27,302 nt of DNA from Lachnospiraceae bacterium (GTDB lineage: Bacteria; Bacillota; Clostridia; Lachnospirales; Lachnospiraceae). The stretch spans positions 1-27,302 of the forward strand of contig CAAHDV010000242.1 of the NCBI GenBank assembly GCA_900770535.1, written 5' to 3'. Made by a program: the position numbers and the translations under genes. Below the pieces are notes generated by a model. That model searched no databases. It worked only from the letters and a program-made list of their open reading frames with translations, and was not told where the DNA came from. Of this stretch, positions 15,539-24,400 are shown piece by piece. Position 1 is the stretch's first letter. Each line of letters opens with the position of its first letter.

Positions 15539-17416
15539 TCAGTCCGCTGTCATCTTCAGAAGCACGGCCAGCCGTGTCACGCCACGCTTCTCCAGCGCGT
15601 TCGGCACATAGAAATTGCTCTCAAACCGCAGGGTCACCGGCTGATACGGATCCACCTGAATCGTGCATTCCTCATTCTGCTCTGTAAAGTTAATATATTC
15701 CTTCGGCTCGCCGTCCACATACACGGTCAGCCACTGGTCGTCCGTGAGATCCCGCGGATAGTGAAAGCTTAAATGGATTTCTCCGGTGCTTCCGGCCATC
15801 ACCTGAACAGACGCGCGCTCGTCTAACCAGCCATCATCGTAGAAGCCGTAGATCGGACGGCATTTAAACAGGGATGCCGCATGGGTGATATCCTGGAAGC
15901 GGTTGTTCTCCGGGTCCTCCTGGATCACCAGCATGTCATCGGTGATAAGGCCAATGTCCCGCAGATCCTTAATATGGACCACCTTCACACAGTCCTCACG
16001 GTTCAGCCGGTCAAATACCCGGAAAAATTCGGCCTGGGTGAAATCGTCCATCTCAAATTTATCCCCTACAATGTAGATGGTCTTTCCAAAAATTCCCACA
16101 CCGTACTGTCCGTAGGTTTCCTCTGCCAGAGCGTTATAGTGTTCCTGGTCTGCCCAGTAGTAGAGGTTCGGGAACAGGCCCCGGTAATAATGCTCCACCG
16201 GAAGCATGAACAGCACGTACAGGGTAAACAGGCTTAAATACGGAAGCGCCTGAACCCAGCGGCCCCGCTTAGCCATCTGCTCAGTGAGACTGCCGTACAT
16301 CCAGGAGAGGAATAACAGCGCTGCCGCCAGGGAAACATAGACCCAGCGCATCTCCACGCGGATGGTCACGCTGGAGCAGACAATGCAGGCTCCGATAAAT
16401 GCCACAAACAGGAATGCCTTCTGTAAATAAGGCACCATTTTCTTACCTTTATGAAGCACCCGGATAATAAAAGCAATCACCAGCATCGCGATCATCAGGT
16501 CTGCCAGGGCAATGAGAATGGTCACCCACAGCGGCGCTTCCCGGAAGTTCTGTCCGTTTAAATGCTCCGGCCCGGCGTTAATGCCGAAGATGTAGGCAAT
16601 CTGGCTTAACACAAAGTGCAGCACTGAATTTACAGACAAGGTATCTGCCACATCCGTTCCACCGGTTCCCGGCGGGGAAATGGTTCCGATAAAAATGAAC
16701 CGCAGAAGCTGGATCAGGGCAAATCCCACCGTCGGAGCCGCCCACAGCTTCCAGCTCTTTGACATTTTAAAGAGCAGTGAAAAATAAAACAGCGGAAGCA
16801 GCACCATGTAACGCTCATGCACCAGGCAGACACAGAAATAAAGCACTGCCGCCAGATAAAACTTCCGGTTCGCAGCCGTCTCATCCGTTTCTCCCAGATA
16901 CTCTAACAGGAAATAGAGAATCCCCAGCGCCATCCACATGGCCATGGTCTCCATCAGGCCCAGGACCTGGCCGATCTGGTAATAGGACATGCGGGACATT
17001 AAAAACATGACCGCGCACAAAATCCCCACATACGCAGAATGGCTGAACCGTTTTGCCATGCGGTACAGGTTGTACGCAAGACAGGAGTTCAGCACAATGT
17101 TAAAGGGCACATACCAGTTCACATGGGTGCCGAATAGTTTCATTTCTGTCCATGCCACCAGATTGTAGAGGGCACGGAAACGGGTTCCGCCGCTGGTAAA
17201 CACCGCCGCGAAAAACGGGTTATCGTTAAAACAGAACCACTGGTAGAGATCATCCATGTAAAGGCCCTTGATCTCCATATGGCGGTTGATCACAAACGCG
17301 AACGCAGTCAGCAGGATCAGGGCCAGGGCTTCCGTCTTCCAGACGTCCGCGCGCTTTGTCCACTGATACTGCATGGCCTCCGCCTTCTGCTTTCCGCTAA
17401 ATTCCATCTTTTCCAT
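15539..17416 (-). CDS. Multi-membrane GT-C-like glycosyltransferase (putative)
   Basis: 625 residues. A first membrane span (about 28-46) is followed by the acidic motif MDDLYQW (54-60) in what would be the first outside loop, the feature expected of GT-C enzymes that use polyprenyl-phosphate sugars. Roughly ten to twelve spans run to about residue 420, then a soluble C-terminal part of about 200 residues with beta-rich character. No specific family name can be given. ATG at 17416 follows GGAG by seven bases. It sits between a GT2 gene (14 bp upstream) and rfbF (31 bp downstream). The best inference is that it transfers a sugar from the lipid donor made by the GtrB-like enzyme to the glycan outside the cell. 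Confidence 0.75.
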   Translation of the reverse strand: MEKMEFSGKQKAEAMQYQWTKRADVWKTEALALILLTAFAFVINRHMEIKGLYMDDLYQWFCFNDNPFFAAVFTSGGTRFRALYNLVAWTEMKLFGTHVNWYVPFNIVLNSCLAYNLYRMAKRFSHSAYVGILCAVMFLMSRMSYYQIGQVLGLMETMAMWMALGILYFLLEYLGETDETAANRKFYLAAVLYFCVCLVHERYMVLLPLFYFSLLFKMSKSWKLWAAPTVGFALIQLLRFIFIGTISPPGTGGTDVADTLSVNSVLHFVLSQIAYIFGINAGPEHLNGQNFREAPLWVTILIALADLMIAMLVIAFIIRVLHKGKKMVPYLQKAFLFVAFIGACIVCSSVTIRVEMRWVYVSLAAALLFLSWMYGSLTEQMAKRGRWVQALPYLSLFTLYVLFMLPVEHYYRGLFPNLYYWADQEHYNALAEETYGQYGVGIFGKTIYIVGDKFEMDDFTQAEFFRVFDRLNREDCVKVVHIKDLRDIGLITDDMLVIQEDPENNRFQDITHAASLFKCRPIYGFYDDGWLDERASVQVMAGSTGEIHLSFHYPRDLTDDQWLTVYVDGEPKEYINFTEQNEECTIQVDPYQPVTLRFESNFYVPNALEKRGVTRLAVLLKMTAD

Positions 17417-17430
17417 AATTATACTCCAAA

Positions 17431-18216
17431 TTATTTCTCATAAGCCGAATATGCCTTGCGGTAAAAATGCATCAGCACTTTTACCACCGGCTTCGGCCAG
17501 ATTTTTCCATACATGGCTGTCTCGTCTGCCCCGCGTCTGTGGTCTTCAATGCAGGCTTTCGTGGTGGCCCCGTCATGGATCCGGTAGCGGATCAGCGGAC
17601 GCTCCACACAGATAAAACGTCCCGGACGGTTCGCCAGCTTCCACATGGTATCCCAGTCCAGCGCAAATTTATAGGGCGAGTCAAACAGCGGCGCGCCCAG
17701 CGCCTCTTTATCATAGGTACAGGAAGGACAGATGATGGGGTTGCCAAACACCAGCGCCGCTTTTTTCACAAAGGTCCGGTCTGCCAGTCCATGCAGGCGA
17801 AGCGGCAGACGCAGGATCATTTTGATAAACTGGATCAGCCCCGGTCTCTGCAGCATTTCCCCTTTTAAGATTGCGCAGTCTGTAGTGAACACCGTGGTGT
17901 CCGGGTATCGTTCCCAGCACCGCTGTACCTCGGCCGCGTAATCCCGGTGGTAACAGTCATCCTGATGGGCAATGGTCACCAGACGGGTGTCCGCCTTTCC
18001 GTAAGCGAAGTTCCAGTCATCCTGAATGTCGCTCTTTCCATCCCGCACATACAGTGGAATATCATGGATTTTTGCCATAGCTTCCAGAAACGGACTTGGT
18101 GTGGAGGTGCAGAGAATAATCTTTGACTTCACAGACTGCCGTTTCAGGGAATGGATGCAGGCATCCAGATAGGGCGAATCCTTATAGGCACAGATCGCAA
18201 AAGTATGACTGGTCAT
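17431..18216 (-). CDS. Glycosyltransferase family 2 protein
   Basis: 261 residues with a GT-A-like start: FAICAYKDSPYLDACIHSL (6-24), a KSDIQDDWNFA segment and IAHQDDCYH (82-90), where the QDD resembles the metal-binding DxD of GT2. The C-terminal RYRIHDGATTK fits the acceptor side of GT2 proteins. There are no membrane spans, so it probably works at the cytosolic face. ATG at 18216 follows AAGGAG by ten bases. It lies 73 bp after gmhA and 14 bp before the GT-C-like gene. Donor and acceptor unknown; GDP-heptose or a CDP-dideoxysugar made by the same operon is possible. Confidence 0.85.
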   Translation of the reverse strand: MTSHTFAICAYKDSPYLDACIHSLKRQSVKSKIILCTSTPSPFLEAMAKIHDIPLYVRDGKSDIQDDWNFAYGKADTRLVTIAHQDDCYHRDYAAEVQRCWERYPDTTVFTTDCAILKGEMLQRPGLIQFIKMILRLPLRLHGLADRTFVKKAALVFGNPIICPSCTYDKEALGAPLFDSPYKFALDWDTMWKLANRPGRFICVERPLIRYRIHDGATTKACIEDHRRGADETAMYGKIWPKPVVKVLMHFYRKAYSAYEK

Positions 18217-18289
18217 GGCCGCTTGTCTCCTTCCTGTTTCATTCGTGTTTTGCTTATGCTCCCTGCCGTCTGCAGGGTCAGCACCTTTC

Positions 18290-18943
18290 CTATTCTTCGA
18301 AGAATGCCTCTTCTAACATCAGGCACAGCGCATGATAAATCGGAAGATGCAGTTCCTGAATCTTAAAGGTCTCCGTCTCCGGGACGATGATGGCCACATC
18401 TGCCCGCTTTCCAAGCAGACCGCCATCCTTTCCGGTCAGACCAATGACGCTTAAGCCTTTCGCTTTCGCGACGGTCACCGCATAATCCACATTTTTCGAG
18501 TTTCCGGAGGTCGATATCCCCAGGAATACATCCTCTTTGTCCCCATACCCACAGACCTGCTGTGCAAAGATCATGTCCGCGTCCACATCATTGGCAAAAG
18601 CCGTGGAAAGGCCCGGATGTCCGTCCAGGGCAATGGCTCTTAAGCTGCCCTGAAGGCTGCGCGCCAGCTCTGCTCCGTGCTTTGTATCCTCCATAGCCAG
18701 ACAGCACTGCAGTGTCTCGTCTAACGGGCGGCGCTTTTTAAAGCCCTTCATCAGTTCCCCGACAATGTGCTCCGCGTCCGCGCAGCTTCCGCCGTTTCCA
18801 GCCACCAGAAGCTTTCCGCCTGTGCGGTAACAGGTCTCCAGCACCTCATAAGCCTTTAAAATAGCCTCCCGGTTCTTCTCCAGAACCGGATAGCGTACAA
18901 ACAGCTCCTCATAGATTTCCTGCTGTTTTTCTGTTAATCTCAT
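18290..18943 (-). CDS. gmhA: Sedoheptulose-7-phosphate isomerase (phosphoheptose isomerase)
   Basis: 217 residues, SIS domain. VAGNGGSCADAEHIVGEL (47-64) and GISTSGNSKN (142-151) form the sugar-phosphate site, and QELHLPIYHALC near the end carries the conserved E/H residues of GmhA. It converts sedoheptulose-7-P to D-glycero-D-manno-heptose-7-P. ATG at 18943 follows GGAGG by six bases; the in-frame upstream extension lies inside gmhB and is not used. It overlaps gmhB by 35 bases, suggesting coupled translation. With gmhB, hddA and hddC it completes a heptose nucleotide pathway. Confidence 0.94.
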   Translation of the reverse strand: MRLTEKQQEIYEELFVRYPVLEKNREAILKAYEVLETCYRTGGKLLVAGNGGSCADAEHIVGELMKGFKKRRPLDETLQCCLAMEDTKHGAELARSLQGSLRAIALDGHPGLSTAFANDVDADMIFAQQVCGYGDKEDVFLGISTSGNSKNVDYAVTVAKAKGLSVIGLTGKDGGLLGKRADVAIIVPETETFKIQELHLPIYHALCLMLEEAFFEE

Positions 18944-19490
18944 TGTATGCCTCCAGTAAATCATTTGCGTACAGATCGTAAGGGAAGTCTCCCTTCTTTT
19001 TCTGTTCTTCGTGGACTCCCGCGCCGTAGCCGGTTCCCACCAGCACGGTGCGGACTCCGTAATTGCGTCCGGCCTCAATGTCGATCAGCTTATCACCGAT
19101 CATCCAGGAAGAAGCCTTGTCCACGTCAAAATCCTGTTCCGCCATCTCAAACATGCCAGTCTCCGGCTTGCGGCAGTGACACTGGATTTTGTACTTTCCA
19201 ATGCCATGCTCCGGATGGTGCGGGCAGTAATAAAATGCGTCAATCTCCGCTCCCTGCTCCGCCAGAAGCTCATTCATATAGCGGTGCAGTTCCATGACAT
19301 CGTCCTCCGTGTAATAGCCCCGGGCCACCCCCGCCTGGTTGGTGATCACCACCAGCTTGTAGCCCTGGTCCTTAAATGCTTTTAATGCCTCCGGCACTCC
19401 CGGAAGCAGTACCAGATCTTCTTTCCGGTGCAGGTAGTTGACCTCAACGTTCAGCGTACCGTCCCGGTCCAGAAATATTACTTTTTCCAT
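18909..19490 (-). CDS. gmhB: D-glycero-D-manno-heptose 1,7-bisphosphate phosphatase
   Basis: 193 residues, HAD superfamily. LDRDGTLN (7-14) carries the nucleophile and acid/base aspartates, VITNQAG (48-54) is motif II, and IGDKLID (131-137) the last aspartate. The GmhB zinc site is intact: C89, H91, C104, C106 in CPHH...CHCRKP. It removes the 7-phosphate from heptose-1,7-bisphosphate. Given hddA and hddC alongside, the alpha-anomer (GDP-heptose) route is expected; anomer choice cannot be read directly. ATG at 19490 follows AAGGA by six bases. There is a 117-bp gap to hddA holding an inverted repeat. Confidence 0.94.
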   Translation of the reverse strand: MEKVIFLDRDGTLNVEVNYLHRKEDLVLLPGVPEALKAFKDQGYKLVVITNQAGVARGYYTEDDVMELHRYMNELLAEQGAEIDAFYYCPHHPEHGIGKYKIQCHCRKPETGMFEMAEQDFDVDKASSWMIGDKLIDIEAGRNYGVRTVLVGTGYGAGVHEEQKKKGDFPYDLYANDLLEAYNEINRKTAGNL

Positions 19491-19573
19491 GGTATATCCT
19501 TATTATGGGCTGCTGCAGACTGTATCCAGCAAGTTTCCATATCGCAGCGCCCCACTTTTCATTTTCTTTGCTC

Positions 19574-19600
19574 GTAACTGTTCAGTACCCTCACAGTTAC
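19574..19600. repeat. Inverted repeat in the hddA-gmhB gap
   Basis: GTAACTGT (19574-19581) and ACAGTTAC (19593-19600) form a perfect 8-bp stem with an 11-base loop just after the hddA stop. There is no T run in either direction, so it is not a standard terminator; it could stabilise or mark processing of the upstream message, or be chance. Confidence 0.4.
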
Positions 19601-19607
19601 CTTTGCT

Positions 19608-20678
19608 CTACAGCTTGAACTCGTAGTCCCCATTCGGCAGATGCACCTTCACCTCATGGTAGTCCCAGCGGTTCTCATCCGCGATCCAGGACTGGGCGCC
19701 GCGCAGTTCAAAATTCCAGTCAGCCAGCTGACCGCCCATCTGCTCCATGCGGGCTGCCACTTTATGTTTTACATTGTACGGGCAGTACATGAGAAGATAA
19801 CCGCCGCCGCCAGCGCCCAGAAGCTTGCCGCCCAGGGCTCCGGCCTTGATGGCCTCATCGTAAAGCTCGTCAATCTGCGGGTTGGTGATCTTGCTGCTCA
19901 TGCGCTTCTTGCTCTGCCAGCCATAGTCCAGAAGCTTGCCAAAGCTGTGCAGATTGCCCTTTAACAGCTCATCCTTCATGGCATAAGCCAGGGCCTTCAC
20001 CTCGCACATAGCATCAAAGGCATCTTTCTTCTCGTAGTTTTTCACCTGGTCCTTGATGATATTCGCGGACACATGGATGTTGCCGGTATAGCATAAGAGC
20101 AGGTTATACTGTAACTCATGCAGAATATCCTTCTTAATGCGCAGCGGGTTTACCACCACATTGTTGCGGCCGTGGAACTCGATAAAGTTGATGCCGCCAA
20201 AGGTTGCCGCATACTGGTCCTGATAACCGCCGTCGATCTTTAAATCCTCACGCTCTACCTGGTAAGCCAGGTCAGCCAGGCGGTAAGCGTCCATCTCCAC
20301 GCCCTTCCAGCGGGCCATGGCCGTTAACAGGGAAACCATAACGGTGGAAGAGGTTCCCAGACCGGAACCGGCCGGAGCGTCACACTGCAAGTACACCTCA
20401 CAGCCCTGGTTGATGCTCATGGCCTTTAAGGCCGCGGTGACCAGGTCCAGCCGCCCATCGTAGACGAAGTTCTCCTTCGCGTTGTATTTGACTGTCATAT
20501 CAAAATCCAGAGAGTGTACGATAATCTGGTCATCCTCTCTCGGAACGATGGAACAGTACGCATATTTGTTGATGGTGCTGCCGATGATGGCTCCGCCCTG
20601 CTCTACGCAGAATGGCGCCACATCCGTACCGCCGCCGCCGAAGCTGACGCGAAGCGGTGCCCGTCCCCTGATTACCAT
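19608..20678 (-). CDS. hddA: D-glycero-alpha-D-manno-heptose-7-phosphate 1-kinase
   Basis: 356 residues, GHMP kinase superfamily. RAPLRVSFGGGGTDV (6-20) is the substrate-binding start shared by HddA and L-fucose kinase-like enzymes; PAGSGLGTSS (102-111) is the ATP-binding GHMP motif; the C-terminal GAGGGGYLLMY loop is also typical. It phosphorylates heptose-7-P at C1. The placement between hddC and gmhB, with gmhA next, strongly supports the heptose role over fucose. ATG at 20678 follows AAGGAG by seven bases and overlaps the hddC stop by seven bases (ATGGTAA). Confidence 0.93.
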   Translation of the reverse strand: MVIRGRAPLRVSFGGGGTDVAPFCVEQGGAIIGSTINKYAYCSIVPREDDQIIVHSLDFDMTVKYNAKENFVYDGRLDLVTAALKAMSINQGCEVYLQCDAPAGSGLGTSSTVMVSLLTAMARWKGVEMDAYRLADLAYQVEREDLKIDGGYQDQYAATFGGINFIEFHGRNNVVVNPLRIKKDILHELQYNLLLCYTGNIHVSANIIKDQVKNYEKKDAFDAMCEVKALAYAMKDELLKGNLHSFGKLLDYGWQSKKRMSSKITNPQIDELYDEAIKAGALGGKLLGAGGGGYLLMYCPYNVKHKVAARMEQMGGQLADWNFELRGAQSWIADENRWDYHEVKVHLPNGDYEFKL

Positions 20679-21397
20679 ACCACTACTCCTTTCTCTACAT
20701 CCTCAATAAACTGATAATAGGCCTCCGGAATGCCGATGTCGATAAAGTAGCCGTCATTCACGAAGCCGCCCAATGCGCGGCCCTCAGAAAGCCACTTCGG
20801 GATCATCTCGTTTTCCAGAGAAACCTTTCCTGCCGGAATCTCATCCAGCAGGGCGCGCTTCATCAGATACACGCCGCCGTTGATGGTGCCCGGCTTCGCC
20901 TCCGCGCTCTTTTCGTTAAAGCCGGTGAGGCGTCCGTTCGTTAACACGGCTGCCCCGTACCGGGAAATATCCGGCACTTTCCGGAGCACCAGTGCCATAT
21001 CCAGATCCGACTGCTGCTGCATGGTCACCAGGCGGCTGTAGTCGATCTGATAAAACGTATCCGCGTTCAGGACAAAAAAACTGTCCTCCGTAACAAATCT
21101 GCCGGCATTTTTGATGGCTCCGGCTGTACCGAGAAGTTCTTCCTCGTAAGCGTAATGAACCGTGATGGGAGTCCCGTCCGGCGCGGTAAAGCCGCTGCCG
21201 TCCCCAAAATACTCCTCCACCATGGAACCCTTGTAGCCCACGGCAAAGATAATATCCGTGATGCCGTGCCGTGAAAGCTCGTGCACCACATATTCCATAA
21301 AAGGCTTCTCGCCAATCAGGGCCATAGGCTTCGGGCGGTCACTTACCACGCTCCGAAGCCGGGTTCCCAGACCGCCGGCCAGTAAAATTGCCTGCAT
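20672..21397 (-). CDS. hddC: D-glycero-alpha-D-manno-heptose 1-phosphate guanylyltransferase
   Basis: 241 residues, a nucleotidyltransferase: LLAGGLGTRLR (5-15), DRPKPM (20-25), and LNADTFY (110-116) with the metal-binding Asp; INGGVYLM and YFIDIGIPEAY are also typical of sugar nucleotidyltransferases of the HddC/GCD1 group. It would make GDP-D-glycero-alpha-D-manno-heptose from heptose-1-P. The nucleotide specificity comes from context (hddA, gmhA, gmhB in the same operon), as the fold alone would also suit other sugar-1-phosphates. It starts 16 bp after the stop of the 1352-residue gene. Confidence 0.9.
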   Translation of the reverse strand: MQAILLAGGLGTRLRSVVSDRPKPMALIGEKPFMEYVVHELSRHGITDIIFAVGYKGSMVEEYFGDGSGFTAPDGTPITVHYAYEEELLGTAGAIKNAGRFVTEDSFFVLNADTFYQIDYSRLVTMQQQSDLDMALVLRKVPDISRYGAAVLTNGRLTGFNEKSAEAKPGTINGGVYLMKRALLDEIPAGKVSLENEMIPKWLSEGRALGGFVNDGYFIDIGIPEAYYQFIEDVEKGVVVW

Positions 21398-21413
21398 TGT
21401 ATATTCTCCTTAA

Positions 21414-24400
21414 TTATCTCTTAAAATCGTCCTCGATGACCTTCCATGCCGCATCCATGCTGAAGTGGGTGCGAATGTAGCTCTGGGTCTTCTCGCAGAG
21501 TGCCTTGCAGCCCTCCGGACTCTGGTAGAGTCTGGTCACCGTCTCGGCAAATGCCTCCGGCTCGTCTTCTACTAAAAGCACATCCTCTACCTGCGGGATT
21601 CCCTCCGCGCCGATGGAGGTAGTGACGATCGGAGCACCGTTATAAATTGCTTCTACCACCTTGCCCTTTACGCCTGCGCCATAACGCAGCGGAACCACAA
21701 CCACCCGGCAGGTAGCATAAAGCTCGCTCAGTTCTTCCTCAGACACGAAGCCTTTGATGATGATGCCATTGCCCGGCTGCTGCAGCGCCTTGATCTCGTC
21801 CGTTACCTTGGAACCAACCACAATAAATTCCGGCGGAACCTGGCCTGATGCCTCCATCTGCTGACGGATGCGCGGATAAATATCCTTCGCGAACCAGAGC
21901 ACCGCGTCTGCATTCGGCGGATGCGCGAAGCCTCCGACAAACAGCAGCCCGTTGCGCTTCGCAAAGTCTTCCTGAATATCAGACTTGAACTCATCGAACA
22001 CATAAGCCGTAATGTCTTTAACATTGATGGTCGGATCAATCTCATGGATCGCGTCGCGCTCAATGTAAGACGGATAGTAAGATGCCGCCGCCTTGCTCAT
22101 CAGCGTAAACTCGATGGATTTCCAGTATTCCGCATCCTCACGGATCTTCGGATCTTTGGTAATCTGGTACTCACGGCTCTCCCGCAGCCAGTGCAGGTCG
22201 TGTCCGTAGTAAATCACCTTGATATCGGTATTATCTAAAATGTAATCAATGTATTTGGAGGCAATGTGCGGGCGGTTTAAGTAAGCCACCGCAATGTCAT
22301 CGCCATGGTCACGCAGCCAGTCCCAGATCTTGACCTGATACTCCGGTCCGTATAAAACCTCGATGCCCATCTGCTCCAGCTCGCTGGTGTAGGGCTCCTC
22401 GTTCATGAAGTTGTCGCCCAGGAATTTTACTACATAGCCCTTCTTTAAGAACATCTTTAAGTACTGATAGGTGGTCTTGGAACCTGCATCCTTATCGTAA
22501 GTCGGCACATAATGGTCTACCACCAGGATGATCGGCTTGCCCATGCTGCGCTCTCTTGCACGGAACGGATCCGGGTTGCCGTCGTTCTCGCACTGTTTTG
22601 CGAACTCATCGGCCCATTTTTCCTTCAGTTTTTTGCTGTTGGCAATCTGGTATCGCTTTAAGCCGGTTCCCTGTACATCGGTACCGTTGGAAACGCCCTC
22701 AAAGTGGATGACCTTGGACTTCGGCTGATAAACCACGCGGTAGCCTGCTTTTCTGACCTCGAAAGCCAGATCGGAATCCTCGCAGTAGGCCGGTGCAAAA
22801 CGAGTGTCAAAGCCGCCAATCTGATTCCACAGCTCATTGGACAGTAAGATGGCCGCGCCGGAAATGTAGTCAACATCTTTCACATAGTTGTACTCCGGCT
22901 TGTCCGGGTTATCCAGACGGCCATAGTTCCAGCCGGAACCATCGCTCCAGATGATGCCGCCCGCCTCCTGCAGCCGTCCGTCCGGGTACACCAGCTTGGA
23001 ACCCACCATGCCGATGGTCGGATCAGACTCAATGAGCTGCACCAGAGAAGACAGCCAGTTTTCGGTCACCTGGGTGTCGTTGTTTAAAAACATCACATAT
23101 TTACCGCGGGCATGGCGCGCTGCGTTGTTGCAGTTGCGTAAAAAGCCCTGGTTTGTGCTGTTTCTGCAAATCACCAGACCTTCTGCGTACTCGGAAAGAT
23201 GCTCCGTAGCATCCGTAGACACATCGTCCGCAATGATGACCTCATAGGAGATATCCTTCGTGTGCTCTAAAATCGAAAGCAGGCACGCATAGGTATAGTG
23301 GATCTGGTTGTATACCGGAATGATGATGGAAACCGTTGGGTTCTCCACCTGTTCAAACTTCAGGCGTCCGTGCTCCCGGTAAATCTCACCAATGTTAAAA
23401 TCGCCGTCCCGTAAATTTCTTCCCTCCGGTGTGGAGTAAAGCTTCATGGAGCGAAGCGGATGCAGCATGTATTCCTTCTTATAATGAAGCTTCTTTCGTT
23501 CCATGGATCCCTTCGGGTACTTCTGGTTGAATTTATCGCCCAGTTTGCGGCGGATTTTAAAGAGGATGGCCTCATGTTTGTTTAAGTAATTTAAGGTCTT
23601 CGCCATCTCCCCGATCTCATGCTCATGGTTGTGAATGATGGCTTCCAGGTTGGTAACATGGTTGTTGGTCAGACGCTGTACTTCCGTGATCTTGCGGATG
23701 GTCACGTCCTTCTCGCGGCTGTGGATCTTCATCTGCTCGATGCGCTCTCTTGCTCTTGCAAGGTCACTCTCGGTCTGACGGATGTCACGCACGGTGCGGG
23801 AATAAACCATGTAATTACCCAGATACAGCTCCTGGTTCTCACCGTGTACATAGTTCTGGAAGTTCACTTCCATCTTGCGGTACACTTCTGCCATCTCCGG
23901 CGTAATGCCGAAGTAACCCAGGATCTGATCTAAGGTCAGCTGTTTTAACACGCTGCTGTACTGTTCATAGAAGTAGTACAGAATGCGGTATTTTACAAAA
24001 TGCTCCGGAACCGGGAATAAGAACACCCACTCGTAATCCAGGCAGTAGATGCCTTCCCGGGTCATCAGCATGTTTTCAAACAATGCGTCGATGTTGGAAA
24101 CCTCGCAGGCGGTATCGGAAAGCAGCAGATCCTGCTCCTCCTCTGTCAGGTCTGCGCCAAACACCTCGTCAAACTCTTCGGTGCGGACAAAGGCGCTGCG
24201 GCACTCCGGACTGATGTCATAGATCTGGTTCATGACGATCTGCAGGACATCCAGCGGAAGCTGTCCGCCCTCTAACTGCTCGCCTAATTTTTCCGCACAA
24301 GTCTGACCCACCAGATATGGGAAATAAACCGAATTGCGGTGCTCGGCAAACTTCGGCTCTGCCACCTTTAATGTGCGGTGCTGCTTCGTCAGTTTCTCAT

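Noticed and set aside
18261-18277. CCCTGC/GCAGGG small hairpin after gmhA
   Set aside because: Only six base pairs and no T tract in either direction; too weak to call a terminator.
18293-18304. TTCTTCGAAGAA, a perfect 12-bp palindrome
   Set aside because: It falls in the last codons of gmhA (Phe-Phe-Glu-Glu), which explains it by codon content; no regulatory position.
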